A stretch of 24,813 nucleotides of DNA from an uncultured Clostridia bacterium (GTDB lineage: Bacteria > Bacillota > Clostridia > Oscillospirales > Ruminococcaceae), in assembly GCA_947175655.1 (NCBI GenBank), contig CAMWNQ010000005.1, positions 1-24,813 of the forward strand, written 5' to 3'. Under the pieces are notes generated by a model. It searched no databases. It worked only from the letters and a program-made list of their open reading frames with translations, and had not been told where the DNA came from. The position numbers and the translations under genes were made by a program. Position 1 is the stretch's first letter. Every line of letters begins with the position of its first letter. This document shows, piece by piece, positions 1 through 8,608 of the stretch.

Positions 1-180
1 GGAGTGCGAAGGCCCGTTGCTGCGACTGTGGTCTTCCTTGTTCCACATGTCAAGAAAATCTTGTTTTGAAACTATTGCAAGATCGCCATTTTTGGGAACT
101 TTAGACATTTTGTAATCAAGAACATTAATAATATCATCAAAAAGGTATTGAAATAATAATAAAATTATTTTGGAGGTCAT
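1..180 (-). CDS. Possible partial ORF running off the left edge
   Basis: An open frame on the minus strand runs from ATG at 180-178 to base 1 without a stop. A more plausible inner ATG lies at 108-106 and gives 36 codons to the edge. The inner part reads like protein (residues such as VPKNGDLAIVSKQDFLDMW) and is followed by a polar Ser/His-rich stretch. Neither start has a convincing SD, and the outer start lies on top of the SD of the plus-strand gene at 186. I do not recognise the family. The first ~40 bases are more GC-rich than the rest. It could be the start of a real gene cut by the window edge or a chance frame. Confidence 0.3.
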   Translation of the reverse strand, partial: MTSKIILLLFQYLFDDIINVLDYKMSKVPKNGDLAIVSKQDFLDMWNKEDHSRSNGPSHS

Positions 181-185
181 TTATT

Positions 186-755
186 ATGAAAGGTATTAAT
201 AAAGCTACTATAATTATAGCTAAAATTTTAGAAGTTGGATATTGGATTGCTACAGTTTGTATGATTATTTTACTTGTTTACTCAACTGCATTTAAAAGCC
301 AGCTTTCAAACGTTGTTTCAGATATGAAAGATTCAGGATTAGAAATCAGTGCATCAGGTTTTGAAATTATGATAGCAGACGAAGACGGAAATATAAATGC
401 AAAAGCTATTACAGTTTTTGCAATTGACGGAATAATGGCATCAGCTCTTATGGCTATGATATTCAGAAATGTTTATCTTATTGTAAAAACAGCAAACGGT
501 AAAACTAATTTTTCTAAGGGTAATTCACCATTTCAAAAAGATATTATAAGAATGATAAGAGAAATAGGAATATTCTGCATTGCAATTTCTGTTATTGGTA
601 TAATAGTGCAGACAGTTGCAGGTGTCGTTCTTGGAAGCGATATAGAAGTATCTGTCAGATTAGACCGTATTGTAATTGGCTTAATGATGATTTGCCTTTC
701 AAATTACTTTGCATATGGTTCTGAACTTCAAAAAGACGTTGATGGTCTTTTATAA
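186..755 (+). CDS. DUF2975 family membrane protein (YoaS-like)
   Basis: A 189-residue integral membrane protein with four hydrophobic segments at about residues 17-35, 75-100, 125-148 and 160-177. The cytoplasmic loop carries the N-F-x-x-G-x-S-P-F then R-x-x-R-E-I-G pattern typical of DUF2975. An SD (GGAGG, 172-176) lies 9 bases before the ATG. The next gene is a small Cro/XRE regulator 15 bases downstream, which is the usual partner of DUF2975 (yoaS-yozG of Bacillus subtilis). The biochemical role of the family is not established. A membrane sensor or modulator of the paired regulator is the common guess, and that is inference. The family call is fairly secure from topology plus neighbour. 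Confidence 0.8.
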   Translation: MKGINKATIIIAKILEVGYWIATVCMIILLVYSTAFKSQLSNVVSDMKDSGLEISASGFEIMIADEDGNINAKAITVFAIDGIMASALMAMIFRNVYLIVKTANGKTNFSKGNSPFQKDIIRMIREIGIFCIAISVIGIIVQTVAGVVLGSDIEVSVRLDRIVIGLMMICLSNYFAYGSELQKDVDGLL

Positions 756-770
756 GGAGGGAAAACAAAT

Positions 771-983
771 ATGGGAAAAATCGTTCTCAGACTAGACAGA
801 ATGATGGTTGAAAAAAAAATGTCACTGAACGAACTCGCCGAAAAAGTAGGTATTTCAAACGTCAATCTTTCAAAAATAAAAAACAATAAAGTAACAGCAA
901 TAAGATTTTCAACGCTTTCTGCTATCTGCGATGCTCTTGACTGTGAAGCAGGAGATGTTCTGGAATATCAGAAAGACGACTGA
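771..983 (+). CDS. Small Cro/C1-type (XRE) transcriptional regulator, YozG-like
   Basis: A 70-residue protein made almost entirely of one helix-turn-helix domain. The sequence MSLNELAEKVGISNVNLSKI (about residues 17-36) gives helices 2 and 3, followed by a helix with FSTLSAICDALDC and the end GDVLEY, as in YozG-type regulators. A strong SD (AAGGAGGG, 753-760) overlaps the end of the DUF2975 gene, so the two are one transcription unit. An intrinsic terminator follows 9 bases after the stop. It probably binds DNA as a dimer and may regulate its own operon; that is inferred from the family, and no operator is evident upstream of 186. Confidence 0.88.
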   Translation: MGKIVLRLDRMMVEKKMSLNELAEKVGISNVNLSKIKNNKVTAIRFSTLSAICDALDCEAGDVLEYQKDD

Positions 984-991
984 ATATAATC

Positions 992-1028
992 AAACAGGGC
1001 GGAAAATATCAATCCGCCCTGTTTTTTA
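992..1028. terminator. Intrinsic terminator between convergent XRE gene and glyS
   Basis: Perfect 12-bp arms (992-1003 and 1013-1024, core CAGGGCGGA/TCCGCCCTG) enclose a 9-base loop and are followed on the plus strand by a T-rich run. It lies between two convergent genes. Read from the minus strand the stem is followed by TTTGATTATATT, a weaker T-tract, so it can serve glyS too. Confidence 0.9.
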
Positions 1029-1031
1029 TTT

Positions 1032-2435
1032 TTAAAGTATTGTTTTCTTTTCAAGATATTCAACAAGATTATCAATGCTTACTCTTTCCTGTTCCATTGT
1101 ATCACGGTCACGGACTGTTACACAATTATCCTTTTCGAGAGTATCAAAATCATAAGTAATACAGAAAGGTGTACCGATTTCATCCTGTCTGCGGTATCTC
1201 TTACCTATTGTACCAGTTTCATCAAAATCAACATTGAATTTCTTTGAAAGCATTTTAAATACTTCTTCAGCCTTTGGAGTGAGTTTCTTTACAAGAGGAA
1301 GTACAGCAGCTTTGAAAGGTGCAAGAGCCGGATGCAAATGCATAACTGTTCTTGTTTCTTTCTTTTCATTGCCGTTTTTATCAATAGTTGTGAGTTCTTC
1401 TTCGTCATAAGCTTCTGTAACTATTGAAAGGAAAAGTCTTTCAACACCAAGTGACGGTTCTATTACATAAGGTACATATTTTTCGTTTGTTTCAGGGTCA
1501 AAATATTCAAGGGATTTTCCACTTGTTTTTATATGCTGATTGAGGTCATAATCTGTTCTGTCAGCAACACCCCAAAGTTCACCCCAGCCAAATGGGAAAA
1601 GATATTCAAAGTCTGTAGTAGCTTTTGAATAGAAACAGAGTTCTTCTGCTGAATGGTCACGAAGTCTGAGATTTTCTTCTTTAAGTCCAAGATTTAAAAG
1701 GAAATTCTTACAGAAACTTCTCCAGTAGTCAAACCATTCGAGGTCTGTACCTGGCTTGCAGAAAAATTCAAGTTCCATCTGTTCAAATTCACGTACACGG
1801 AAAATAAAGTTGCCCGGAGTAATTTCATTTCTAAATGATTTTCCGACCTGTGCCACACCGAATGGTATCTTTTTACGGCTTGTACGCTGGATATTTGAAA
1901 AGTTTACAAAAATACCCTGTGCAGTTTCTGGACGAAGATAAAGTTCTGATTTTGAATCTTCTGTTACACCCTGAAAAGTTTTGAACATAAGATTGAATTG
2001 ACGAATATCAGTGAAGTTTGATGCTCCACATTCAGGACAAACTATATTATGTTCTTTAATATAATCTGTCATCTGCTCATTAGTCCAGCCCGCAACGTTT
2101 GTGCCATCAAAATCTTCTATAAGGTTATCAGCTCTGTGACGTGTCTTGCATTCCTTACAGTCCATAAGAGGGTCAGAAAATCCGCCGATATGTCCAGAGG
2201 CAACCCAAGTCTGAGGATTCATAAGTATTGCACTGTCAAGACCTACGTTGTATTTATTTTCCTGTATGAACTTCTTACGCCACGCTTTTTTGATATTTTC
2301 CTTGAGTTCAACTCCAAGAGGGCCATAATCCCATGTATTTGCAAGACCGCCATAAATTTCAGAACCTGCATATACAAAACCTCTTGCTTTGCATAAATCT
2401 ACAATTTTATCCATTGATTTATCTTTGTTAAGCAT
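1032..2435 (-). CDS. glyS: Glycyl-tRNA synthetase, homodimeric class II type
   Basis: Charges tRNA-Gly with glycine in the cytoplasm, using ATP. The 467 residues match the single-chain (alpha2, GlyQS) enzyme rather than the two-subunit GlyQ/GlyS form. Visible features are the N-terminal GGLANTWDYGPLG region (29-41), two CxxC pairs at C93/C96 and C133/C136 that suggest a zinc site, RPETAQGIF (168-176), the motif-2 region with GKSFRNEI (198-205), and motif 3 with EPSLGVERL near residue 328. The C-terminal anticodon-binding domain is present. The ATG is preceded by a GGTGAGGT SD (2443-2450). No T-box leader fits in the short leader, although T-boxes often control glyS in Firmicutes; a consensus promoter lies just upstream instead. 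Confidence 0.97.
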   Translation of the reverse strand: MLNKDKSMDKIVDLCKARGFVYAGSEIYGGLANTWDYGPLGVELKENIKKAWRKKFIQENKYNVGLDSAILMNPQTWVASGHIGGFSDPLMDCKECKTRHRADNLIEDFDGTNVAGWTNEQMTDYIKEHNIVCPECGASNFTDIRQFNLMFKTFQGVTEDSKSELYLRPETAQGIFVNFSNIQRTSRKKIPFGVAQVGKSFRNEITPGNFIFRVREFEQMELEFFCKPGTDLEWFDYWRSFCKNFLLNLGLKEENLRLRDHSAEELCFYSKATTDFEYLFPFGWGELWGVADRTDYDLNQHIKTSGKSLEYFDPETNEKYVPYVIEPSLGVERLFLSIVTEAYDEEELTTIDKNGNEKKETRTVMHLHPALAPFKAAVLPLVKKLTPKAEEVFKMLSKKFNVDFDETGTIGKRYRRQDEIGTPFCITYDFDTLEKDNCVTVRDRDTMEQERVSIDNLVEYLEKKTIL

Positions 2436-2469
2436 CTTTTTTACCTCACCAAAAAAATAGTTATATTTA

Positions 2470-2498
2470 ATTATAATGCTGTTTCAGGCGTTTGTCAA
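2470..2498 (-). promoter_or_regulatory. SigA-type promoter of glyS
   Basis: On the minus strand TTGACA (2498-2493) and TATAAT (2475-2470) are separated by exactly 17 bases, a perfect consensus. The leader from here to the glyS start is only about 30 bases, too short for a T-box. Confidence 0.85.
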
Positions 2499-2516
2499 TA
2501 TTAATATTAAAAATGC

Positions 2517-2546
2517 TTGATTTTTTCATATAATAAATGCTATAAT
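2517..2546 (+). promoter_or_regulatory. SigA-type promoter of the ATP-grasp gene
   Basis: TTGATT (2517-2522) and TATAAT (2541-2546) are separated by 18 bases and followed by an SD (AGAGGTG, 2554-2560). It is back to back with the glyS promoter, whose -35 box is about 19 bases away. Confidence 0.65.
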
Positions 2547-2566
2547 AAAATCAAGAGGTGAAATTT

Positions 2567-3466
2567 ATGCAAGATAAAAAATTTTTATTTCCGGAAAATC
2601 CTCTTTTCCGCAGAACTCCTGACATAGAATATGAAGAAGAATATAATGAAGTGAATAAATATTTCTCAGAATCATTACTTATTAATCTTGAAAACCTTGA
2701 AAATAATAAAATCAACATTAAATTCAACAAATCTGAAAAACCTTTCTGTCTGATTTACAGAGGATGGATGATTTCACCTGAAAATTATGAAAAACTATAT
2801 AATATCTTTGCAGAGAAATCATATTTTTTAATAAACACACCTGAACAGTATAAATATTGTCATATGATTTCGGAATGGTATGATGATTTTGCAGATTTTA
2901 CACCGTTTACTTTATATACTGATAAAATATCAGATAAAAGCATAGACAATATGCTTGAACAGTTCGGCACTAGAAAGGCTATTATAAAGGATTATGTAAA
3001 AAGCAGAAAACACGAATGGTATGAAGCCTGTTACATTCCAGATTGTTCTGATAAAAAAAATGCCTTAAAAATTATACATACTTTTATAAAACGTCAGGGA
3101 AACAACCTTGCAGGCGGATTAGTTATAAGAGAATACAATAATCTGAAACCAATAGGATTTCATCATAAAAGTGGAATTTGTATTTTTGAAGAATACAGAC
3201 TATTTTTTCTTTTTGGTCGTCTTATAAATGTAATAAATTATTGGAATAAAACTGATTTAAAATGCAGTCTCAGCAACAGCGAACTTGAATATATATGCAA
3301 TATAGCTAAAAAAGTAAAAAGCAATTTTTTTACAGTTGATATTGCAAGAAAAACTAATGGAAATTTTATTATTATAGAATTAGGTGATGGTCAAGTATCG
3401 GGATTACAGGATTTTTCTGCTGAAGAATTTTACAGAGATTTTTCTAATATTATAAATTTAAATTGA
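2567..3466 (+). CDS. ATP-grasp domain protein (DUF4343-like)
   Basis: About 299 residues, predicted cytoplasmic, with no signal or membrane segment. The C-terminal part carries the ATP-grasp metal/ATP site: a VDIARK stretch followed by IIIELGDGQVSGLQ, as seen in proteins annotated ATP-grasp/DUF4343. The N-terminal half includes FCLIYRGWMISPENYEKLY, also typical of that group. ATP-grasp enzymes join a carboxylate to an amine or thiol through an acyl-phosphate; the substrate here is unknown. The ATG at 2567 is preferred over the in-frame GTG at 2558 because the GTG lies inside the SD. It has its own promoter and stands alone between divergent glyS and the activase operon, so context gives no substrate clue. 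Confidence 0.75.
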   Translation: MQDKKFLFPENPLFRRTPDIEYEEEYNEVNKYFSESLLINLENLENNKINIKFNKSEKPFCLIYRGWMISPENYEKLYNIFAEKSYFLINTPEQYKYCHMISEWYDDFADFTPFTLYTDKISDKSIDNMLEQFGTRKAIIKDYVKSRKHEWYEACYIPDCSDKKNALKIIHTFIKRQGNNLAGGLVIREYNNLKPIGFHHKSGICIFEEYRLFFLFGRLINVINYWNKTDLKCSLSNSELEYICNIAKKVKSNFFTVDIARKTNGNFIIIELGDGQVSGLQDFSAEEFYRDFSNIINLN

Positions 3467-3482
3467 TAAGAATATTTTCCAC

Positions 3483-3511
3483 TTCACTTTTTGAAAAAGA
3501 TAGTGTATAAT
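3483..3511 (+). promoter_or_regulatory. Promoter of the activase operon
   Basis: TTCACT (3483-3488, four of six consensus bases) and a perfect TATAAT (3506-3511) are 17 bases apart. The SD (GGAGG, 3531-3535) and ATG at 3547 follow. There is no clear terminator after the preceding gene, so read-through is possible. Confidence 0.6.
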
Positions 3512-3546
3512 ATAGAAAATAAAGCATCACGGAGGTTTTTTGTTTT

Positions 3547-6471
3547 ATGAATAGATATTCACTTGGTATAGATATAGGTTCAACAACAGTAAAAACTGTA
3601 ATTATTGATTCAGAAAAAACAATAATACATTCAAACTATCAGCGACATTTCTCAAAAGTAAGGGAAACAGTAATTGAACAGCTTAGAGATATACAAAATA
3701 AATTCAGTGATTCTGAATTTACTGTAAGCATAACAGGTTCAGCAGGTCTCGGACTTGCAGGAGGTGCAGAAATTTCTTTTGTACAGGAAGTACATTCCGC
3801 ATTTATCGCTGTAAAGGAAAGACAGCCTGATGTTGATGCTGTTATAGAACTCGGTGGTGAAGACGCAAAAATCATATTTCTTACCGGCGGAGTAGAACAG
3901 AGAATGAATGGTTCCTGTGCCGGAGGTACGGGGGCATTTATTGACCAGATGGCTACACTCTTAGGCATACAGTCTGATGAAATGGACAGAATGGCTTTAA
4001 AAGCAGAAAAAGTATATCCAATTGCCTCCAGATGTGGAGTATTTGCAAAATCAGATATTCAGCCTCTTTTAAATCAGGGAGCAAAAAGAGAAGATATTTC
4101 GGCAAGTATCTTTCAGGCTGTTGTTGACCAGACAGTTTCAGGACTTGCACAGGGCAGAACTATAGAGGGAAAAGTATTGTTTCTCGGAGGTCCTTTGTCA
4201 TTCTTAAAAGGACTCAGAAAAGCATTTGTAAATACTCTTCACCTTGATGAAGAAAATGCAATATTTCCTGAGGAAGCCCCTGTATTTGTAGCATATGGCT
4301 GTGCAGTGTTTGCGTCTTCATCAGAAGATTATTATACTGTTGACAGACTTATTGAAAAAATAATGAATGCAAATATAAACGACAATATAGTAACAGGTGA
4401 ACCGCTTTTCAGAAGTCAAGATGAATATGACAGATTTATTTCCCGTCATAAAAAATACGATTTGAAATATGCAGATTTGCATACATATAAAGGCAATGCA
4501 TATCTTGGAATAGATGCTGGTTCAACAACTACAAAACTTGTGCTTATTACTGAAAATGGTGAACTGCTTTATAGTTATTATTCGTCAAGTATGGGTCAGC
4601 CACTTGATAATATCTCCGGACAGCTTAAAAAAATTTACCATGAAATGAATCCAGAAATTACAATAAAAGGTTCAGCAGTAACTGGATACGGTGAAGACCT
4701 TATAAAAGCTGGTCTTTCTATAGATTTTGGTATAGTTGAAACAGTTGCACATTTCAAGTCAGCATCTTATTTCTGTCCTGATGTTGATTTTATAATAGAC
4801 ATTGGCGGTCAGGATATCAAATGCTTTAAAATCAAGAACGGTGCTATTGACAGTATAATGTTAAATGAAGCGTGTTCATCAGGTTGCGGTTCATTCATAC
4901 AGACTTTTGCTATGGCTATGGGATATGACATCTCTGAATTTGCACAACTCGGACTTTATGCAAAAAAACCTGTTGATTTGGGTTCACGCTGTACTGTATT
5001 TATGAACAGCAGTGTAAAACAGGCTCAGAAAGATGGGGCATCTGTTGAAGATATTTCAGCGGGTCTTTCATCATCTATTATAAAAAATGCGATATATAAA
5101 GTAATAAGAGCAAATTCCCCTGATGAACTTGGCAAAAATATAGTTGTTCAGGGAGGTACTTTCCTTAATGATGCTGTTTTGCGTGCATTTGAAAAGGAAA
5201 TAGGCAGAAATGTAGTAAGACCTTCAATCTCCGGACTTATGGGAGCTTTTGGATGTGCTTTATATGCAAAAGAGGCAGAAAAAGAAAAATCATCTGTTAT
5301 TAATGCCAAACAACTGGAAAACTTCAAATATACATCAAAATCCGTTCACTGTGGTGGCTGTACGGCAAACTGTTCACTTAATGTAATATCATTTGATGGC
5401 GGAGGAAAATTCATATCCGGAAACAAATGTGAAAAAGGAAGTGGAAAAATAAAAACCAACAATATTCCTAATATTTATGACTATAAATATACAAGCATCA
5501 TAAATTACAATCAGAATCAGCCGGAAAAACCAATTGCAAAAGTAGGACTTCCGCTTGCACTCAGTTTTTATGAACAAATTCCGTTCTGGCATACTTTCTT
5601 TACAACTCTCGGATTTGAAACAGTAATATCAGATGAAAGTTCACGTCATACATATTATGCAGGTCAGCATACAATACCTTCTGATACAGTATGCTATCCG
5701 GCAAAGCTCGTTCATGGTCATATCGAAAATCTTCTTGATAAAGGCGTTGATTTTATTTTTTATCCCTGTATGAGTTATAATATAAATGAAGGTCACAGTG
5801 ATAACAATTTCAATTGTCCTGTAGTTGCATATTACCCTGAACTTCTTATAGCAAATAATCCAAGACTTAACAAAAAGAATTTCAAATATCCATATATGGA
5901 CTTGAATATAAGAAAAAATGTAATAAAAGTAATGACTGAACTGCTTAAAGATTATAATGTAAGTGAAAATATTCCGATTGCTTCTGACAAGGCATTCAGA
6001 GCAATGATGAATTTCAGAAAAGATATGAAGAAAAAGGCTGTTGAAGCAATAAATACTGCAAGAAAAGAAAAGAGAAATATTATAGTGCTTGCCGGAAGAC
6101 CCTATCACATTGACAAGGAAATAAATCACGGAATACATAGGCTTATAACAAGTCTCGGAATGGCAGTTGTCACTGAAGATACAGTTGCATATCTTGCAGA
6201 AACTCCAGAACTCAACGTGCTGAATCAGTGGACTTATCATTCAAGACTTTATCGTGCCGCTGAATATGTAACTACTCAAAGCGATATGCAGATGATACAG
6301 CTTGTATCATTCGGCTGTGGAATAGATGCTGTTACTACCGATGAAGTACGTTCAATACTTGAATCAAAAGGAAAACTTTATACTCAGCTTAAAATAGATG
6401 AAATAAATAACCTTGGGGCTGCCAAGATACGTTTAAGAAGTCTTGAAGCAGCTATGAAAAATAAAAAATAG
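3547..6471 (+). CDS. 2-hydroxyacyl-CoA dehydratase activase-like protein, double BadF/BadG domain plus DUF2229
   Basis: A 974-residue cytoplasmic iron-sulfur ATPase. Two BcrAD/BadFG (HgdC-type) domains are in tandem: the first has GIDIGSTT (7-14), ELGGEDAK (101-108), C124 in CAGGTGA and C163; the second has GIDAGSTT (321-328), DIGGQDIK (418-425), C443/C447 and C482. A Cys cluster follows (C602, C605, C609, C628), then a DUF2229/HgdB-like region with more Cys (C716, C741, C757, C924). HgdC-type activases use ATP to send low-potential electrons to a dehydratase partner. Clostridial relatives are often one ~1400-residue protein; here the C-terminal part is the next ORF. The true substrate is unknown. 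The start is supported by the GGAGG SD at 3531-3535. Confidence 0.9.
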   Translation: MNRYSLGIDIGSTTVKTVIIDSEKTIIHSNYQRHFSKVRETVIEQLRDIQNKFSDSEFTVSITGSAGLGLAGGAEISFVQEVHSAFIAVKERQPDVDAVIELGGEDAKIIFLTGGVEQRMNGSCAGGTGAFIDQMATLLGIQSDEMDRMALKAEKVYPIASRCGVFAKSDIQPLLNQGAKREDISASIFQAVVDQTVSGLAQGRTIEGKVLFLGGPLSFLKGLRKAFVNTLHLDEENAIFPEEAPVFVAYGCAVFASSSEDYYTVDRLIEKIMNANINDNIVTGEPLFRSQDEYDRFISRHKKYDLKYADLHTYKGNAYLGIDAGSTTTKLVLITENGELLYSYYSSSMGQPLDNISGQLKKIYHEMNPEITIKGSAVTGYGEDLIKAGLSIDFGIVETVAHFKSASYFCPDVDFIIDIGGQDIKCFKIKNGAIDSIMLNEACSSGCGSFIQTFAMAMGYDISEFAQLGLYAKKPVDLGSRCTVFMNSSVKQAQKDGASVEDISAGLSSSIIKNAIYKVIRANSPDELGKNIVVQGGTFLNDAVLRAFEKEIGRNVVRPSISGLMGAFGCALYAKEAEKEKSSVINAKQLENFKYTSKSVHCGGCTANCSLNVISFDGGGKFISGNKCEKGSGKIKTNNIPNIYDYKYTSIINYNQNQPEKPIAKVGLPLALSFYEQIPFWHTFFTTLGFETVISDESSRHTYYAGQHTIPSDTVCYPAKLVHGHIENLLDKGVDFIFYPCMSYNINEGHSDNNFNCPVVAYYPELLIANNPRLNKKNFKYPYMDLNIRKNVIKVMTELLKDYNVSENIPIASDKAFRAMMNFRKDMKKKAVEAINTARKEKRNIIVLAGRPYHIDKEINHGIHRLITSLGMAVVTEDTVAYLAETPELNVLNQWTYHSRLYRAAEYVTTQSDMQMIQLVSFGCGIDAVTTDEVRSILESKGKLYTQLKIDEINNLGAAKIRLRSLEAAMKNKK

Positions 6472-6483
6472 GTGGTGCGGAAA

Positions 6484-7716
6484 ATGTCAGAATATGCAAA
6501 ATTTACAGATGATATGGTTAAAACCCATAAAATACTTGTACCCAATATGCTTCCGATACACTTCAAGCTTATTATAAGTATTCTTGAAGCATCAGGATAT
6601 AAAATGGAACTTCTACAGAATGAATCACGTTCAGTAGTGGACGAAGGTCTGAAAAATGTTCATAATGATGCCTGCTATCCGGCACTTCTCGTTGTTGGTC
6701 AGTTTATGGATGCTCTCAAAAGCGGAAAATATGACCCAAATAAAACAGCTCTCATAATGTCACAGACGGGAGGAGGTTGCAGAGCTTCAAATTATATACA
6801 TTTAATCCGAAAATGTATGCAAAAAAATTATCCTCAGATACCTGTTATATCTTTAAATTTCAGCGGTCTTGAAAAAGACAGTGCCTTTAAAGTATCAGCA
6901 CCGATGTTTTTAAAAATGCTCTATGCCGTACTTTATGGTGATTTGCTTATGATATGTTACAACAAATGCCGTGCATATGAACTCGTAAAAGGTTCAGCAT
7001 TCAAATTGCTTAAAAAATGGCAAACAATTCTCGGAAATATTTTCAGGACAGGAAGCAACAGATATCTTAATACAAAGAAAATGTACAATACTATTCTAAG
7101 CGACTTTGATAAAATAGAACTCAGTAATGCAAAGAAAATAAAAGTTGGAATAGTGGGAGAAATTTATGTCAAATACTCACCGCTTGCAAATAATCATCTT
7201 GAAGACTTCCTTATATCTGAAAACTGTGAACCTGTTGTGCCTTCACTTCTTGAATTTGTAATGTACTGTGCAGTCGGAAATATGACAGATGGTTTATTAT
7301 ATAACAATGTAACAAAATCATCAGTTATAAACGGCATAGGATACAAGCTTATATATGGAAAACAAAAAGAACTTATAAATGTAATGAAAAATTACAACAA
7401 GTTCGACCCCCCTCACGATTTTGAACATTTAAGACATCTTGCTGACAAATATATAAATCAGGGTGTAGTTATGGGTGAAGGTTGGCTTATTCCGGCTGAA
7501 ATGGCATCACTTGTGGAATCCGGAGTAGAAAATGTAATATCTGCACAGCCTTTCGGTTGTCTGCCTAATCATATAGTAGCAAAAGGTATGGCAAGAACTA
7601 TCAAGACAGCATACCCAAATGCCAATATTGTTGCTATTGACTATGACCCCGGAGCAACAAGAGTAAATCAGGAAAATCGTATAAAACTTATGCTCGCAAA
7701 TGCAGGTGGTATCTGA
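6484..7716 (+). CDS. HgdB-like 2-hydroxyacyl-CoA dehydratase family protein (C-terminal partner of the activase)
   Basis: About 410 residues, resembling the C-terminal part of the large activase/dehydratase proteins (COG3581-like). Visible motifs are NDACYPALLVVGQF (about 61-74), QTGGGCRASNY (94-104), VGIVGEIYVKYSPLANN (about 221-237) and a final AQPFGCLPNHIVAKG. Conserved Cys in the first, second and last of these could bind an iron-sulfur cluster. It begins right after the activase and in the same reading frame, separated by one TAG (6469-6471). The ATG at 6484 has an SD (GGTGG, 6471-6475) overlapping that stop, so I prefer it over the GTG at 6472. Together the two make about 1385 residues, the size of the fused relatives, and probably work as one complex. 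Confidence 0.85.
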   Translation: MSEYAKFTDDMVKTHKILVPNMLPIHFKLIISILEASGYKMELLQNESRSVVDEGLKNVHNDACYPALLVVGQFMDALKSGKYDPNKTALIMSQTGGGCRASNYIHLIRKCMQKNYPQIPVISLNFSGLEKDSAFKVSAPMFLKMLYAVLYGDLLMICYNKCRAYELVKGSAFKLLKKWQTILGNIFRTGSNRYLNTKKMYNTILSDFDKIELSNAKKIKVGIVGEIYVKYSPLANNHLEDFLISENCEPVVPSLLEFVMYCAVGNMTDGLLYNNVTKSSVINGIGYKLIYGKQKELINVMKNYNKFDPPHDFEHLRHLADKYINQGVVMGEGWLIPAEMASLVESGVENVISAQPFGCLPNHIVAKGMARTIKTAYPNANIVAIDYDPGATRVNQENRIKLMLANAGGI

Positions 7717-7717
7717 T

Positions 7718-8608
7718 ATGGCTGTTATTGACAGAAACGGAAACTTTTTATCTTCAGAAAATAAAAGCAGGATTTTTTCTCAGGAAAATATCCTGAAATT
7801 TCTTTATAATACTATAGAAGGAAGAATTCTTCTTAAAGTTCTCACTCTTCCGCTTTTTTCGGAAGGAGTGGGAATGTTTATGGATTCACGATTTTCAAAA
7901 TTTCTGATAAAACCTTTTGTAAAGAGAAATAATATATCGCTTTCGGATTATTATACAGATGATATAAAAACATACAATGATTTTTTTACAAGAAAAATAA
8001 AACCTGAAATGCGTAAAATTGACAAGGAATCCCGTTCACTTATAAGTCCATGTGATGCAAAGCTTTCAGTTTATAATATAGATAGTAACAGTACTTTTGA
8101 AATAAAAGGTTCTGAATACAGTATCTATGATATGATTGAGAATAAAAAACTTGCCAAAAAATATAACAATGGGCTTTGTCTTATATTCAGGCTTGAAGTT
8201 ACAGATTATCACAGATACTGCTATTTTGACAGCGGATATAAAAGCAGTAATATGCATATAAAAGGTGAACTTCATACAGTAAATCCTATAGCATTCAGGA
8301 AATACAATGTATACAAAAGAAATTCAAGAGAATATACATTACTGCATACTAGAAATTTCGGCGATGCAGTACAGATTGAAGTCGGTGCAATGATGGTAGG
8401 AAAAATAAAAAACCATCACGGCAAATGCTACTTTACAAGAGGTCAAGAAAAAGGAATGTTCCTGTTCGGAGGTTCAACAATTGTTGTTCTTCTGGAAAAG
8501 GATAAAGCATCAATTGATGATGATATTATAAAAAATACTTTGAATGGTTTTGAAACGGCTGTAAAATACGGCGAAAAAATAGGAACATCAACTAAAAAAT
8601 ATGATTAA
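7718..8608 (+). CDS. psd: Phosphatidylserine decarboxylase proenzyme
   Basis: Converts phosphatidylserine to phosphatidylethanolamine at the membrane. The protein (about 296 residues from the ATG at 7718) has the self-processing motif FGGST near the C-terminus; cleavage before S253 would create the pyruvoyl group. The catalytic Asp lies in SPCDAK (D113), with His in TDYHRY (H165) and another at about H186. The N-terminal segment around residues 30-55 is moderately hydrophobic, fitting membrane association. The start at 7718 is chosen because GGTGG (7704-7708) sits 9 bases before it, while an ATG at 7700 would lie ahead of that SD. It starts one base after the stop of the HgdB-like gene, so it is in the same operon, with no obvious functional tie. 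Confidence 0.95.
   Translation: MAVIDRNGNFLSSENKSRIFSQENILKFLYNTIEGRILLKVLTLPLFSEGVGMFMDSRFSKFLIKPFVKRNNISLSDYYTDDIKTYNDFFTRKIKPEMRKIDKESRSLISPCDAKLSVYNIDSNSTFEIKGSEYSIYDMIENKKLAKKYNNGLCLIFRLEVTDYHRYCYFDSGYKSSNMHIKGELHTVNPIAFRKYNVYKRNSREYTLLHTRNFGDAVQIEVGAMMVGKIKNHHGKCYFTRGQEKGMFLFGGSTIVVLLEKDKASIDDDIIKNTLNGFETAVKYGEKIGTSTKKYD

Noticed and set aside
2049..2396. 115-residue plus-strand ORF opposite glyS
   Set aside because: Shadow of the well-supported glyS; no SD or recognisable domain.
2436..2557. T-box riboswitch upstream of glyS
   Set aside because: The promoter is about 30 bases from the start codon, so no T-box stem or terminator can fit.
5641..6240. 199-residue minus-strand ORF
   Set aside because: Antisense shadow of the activase gene; no SD, and its residue content is Cys/Ile/Phe-rich and not protein-like.
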